From the NCBI GenBank assembly GCA_030533315.1, contig JAUNJL010000118.1, forward strand, positions 1 through 5,099: 5,099 nt of DNA, given 5' to 3'. Below are positions 5,093-5,099 of this stretch, piece by piece. The position numbers and the translations under genes are program-made. The DNA is from Eubacteriales bacterium. GTDB taxonomy: Bacteria > Bacillota_A > Clostridia > Lachnospirales > Lachnospiraceae. Within the stretch, counting starts at the first letter, position 1. Each line of letters opens with the position of its first letter. The notes under the pieces were generated by a model, which was given only the letters and a program-made list of their open reading frames with translations, ran no database searches and had not been told where the DNA came from.

Positions 5093-5099
5093 TGAAGGT

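Noticed and set aside
1..5099. CRISPR array, insertion sequence, integrase, tRNA or defence genes
   Set aside because: No regular repeat-spacer pattern, transposase motif, tRNA-like fold or defence-type gene was visible on either strand.

Overview
The window looks like chromosome from a moderately GC-rich Firmicute, most likely a gut-type Lachnospiraceae/Clostridia member. This is inferred from strong AGGAG-type ribosome sites, near-consensus sigma-A promoters (TTTACA/TATAAT and TTGACA/TATCAT with 17-bp spacers), a Gram-positive-style signal peptide, a type I asparaginase resembling Bacillus AnsA, and a YibE/F membrane protein. I see no mobile element, CRISPR array, tRNA or rRNA. All four protein genes look intact.

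Layout. Positions 1-316 are a promoter and a long leader: 11-bp-spaced TTGACC/TTAACA/TTTAAA repeats that look like a Pho box, an extended -10 (TGATACAAT), and about 230 nt of transcribed leader that can fold into several hairpins and holds a possible 39-codon ORF. Positions 317-1858 encode a secreted PhoA-family alkaline phosphatase. Fifteen bases later, 1874-3064 encodes a YibE/F-family multi-pass membrane protein, probably in the same transcript. The 3065-3168 gap carries a near-perfect sigma-A promoter whose -10 box lies inside a 13-bp palindrome. It drives a family 2 glycosyltransferase (3169-3912). A perfect A-tract/T-tract hairpin (3924-3970) separates this from a convergent type I (cytoplasmic) L-asparaginase on the minus strand (4029-5030), which has its own consensus promoter at 5064-5092.

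How the genes fit together. The phosphatase and the YibE/F protein probably form a phosphate-starvation unit: the first releases Pi from organic esters outside the cell, and the second is a membrane protein of unknown function. The glycosyltransferase may be reached by read-through but has its own, possibly repressed, promoter. The asparaginase is a separate transcription unit for asparagine catabolism.

Nothing here clearly amounts to a new multi-gene system. The parts most worth follow-up are the upstream control region of the phosphatase (Pho-like box plus structured leader), the link of a YibE/F protein to it, and the palindromic promoter before the glycosyltransferase.
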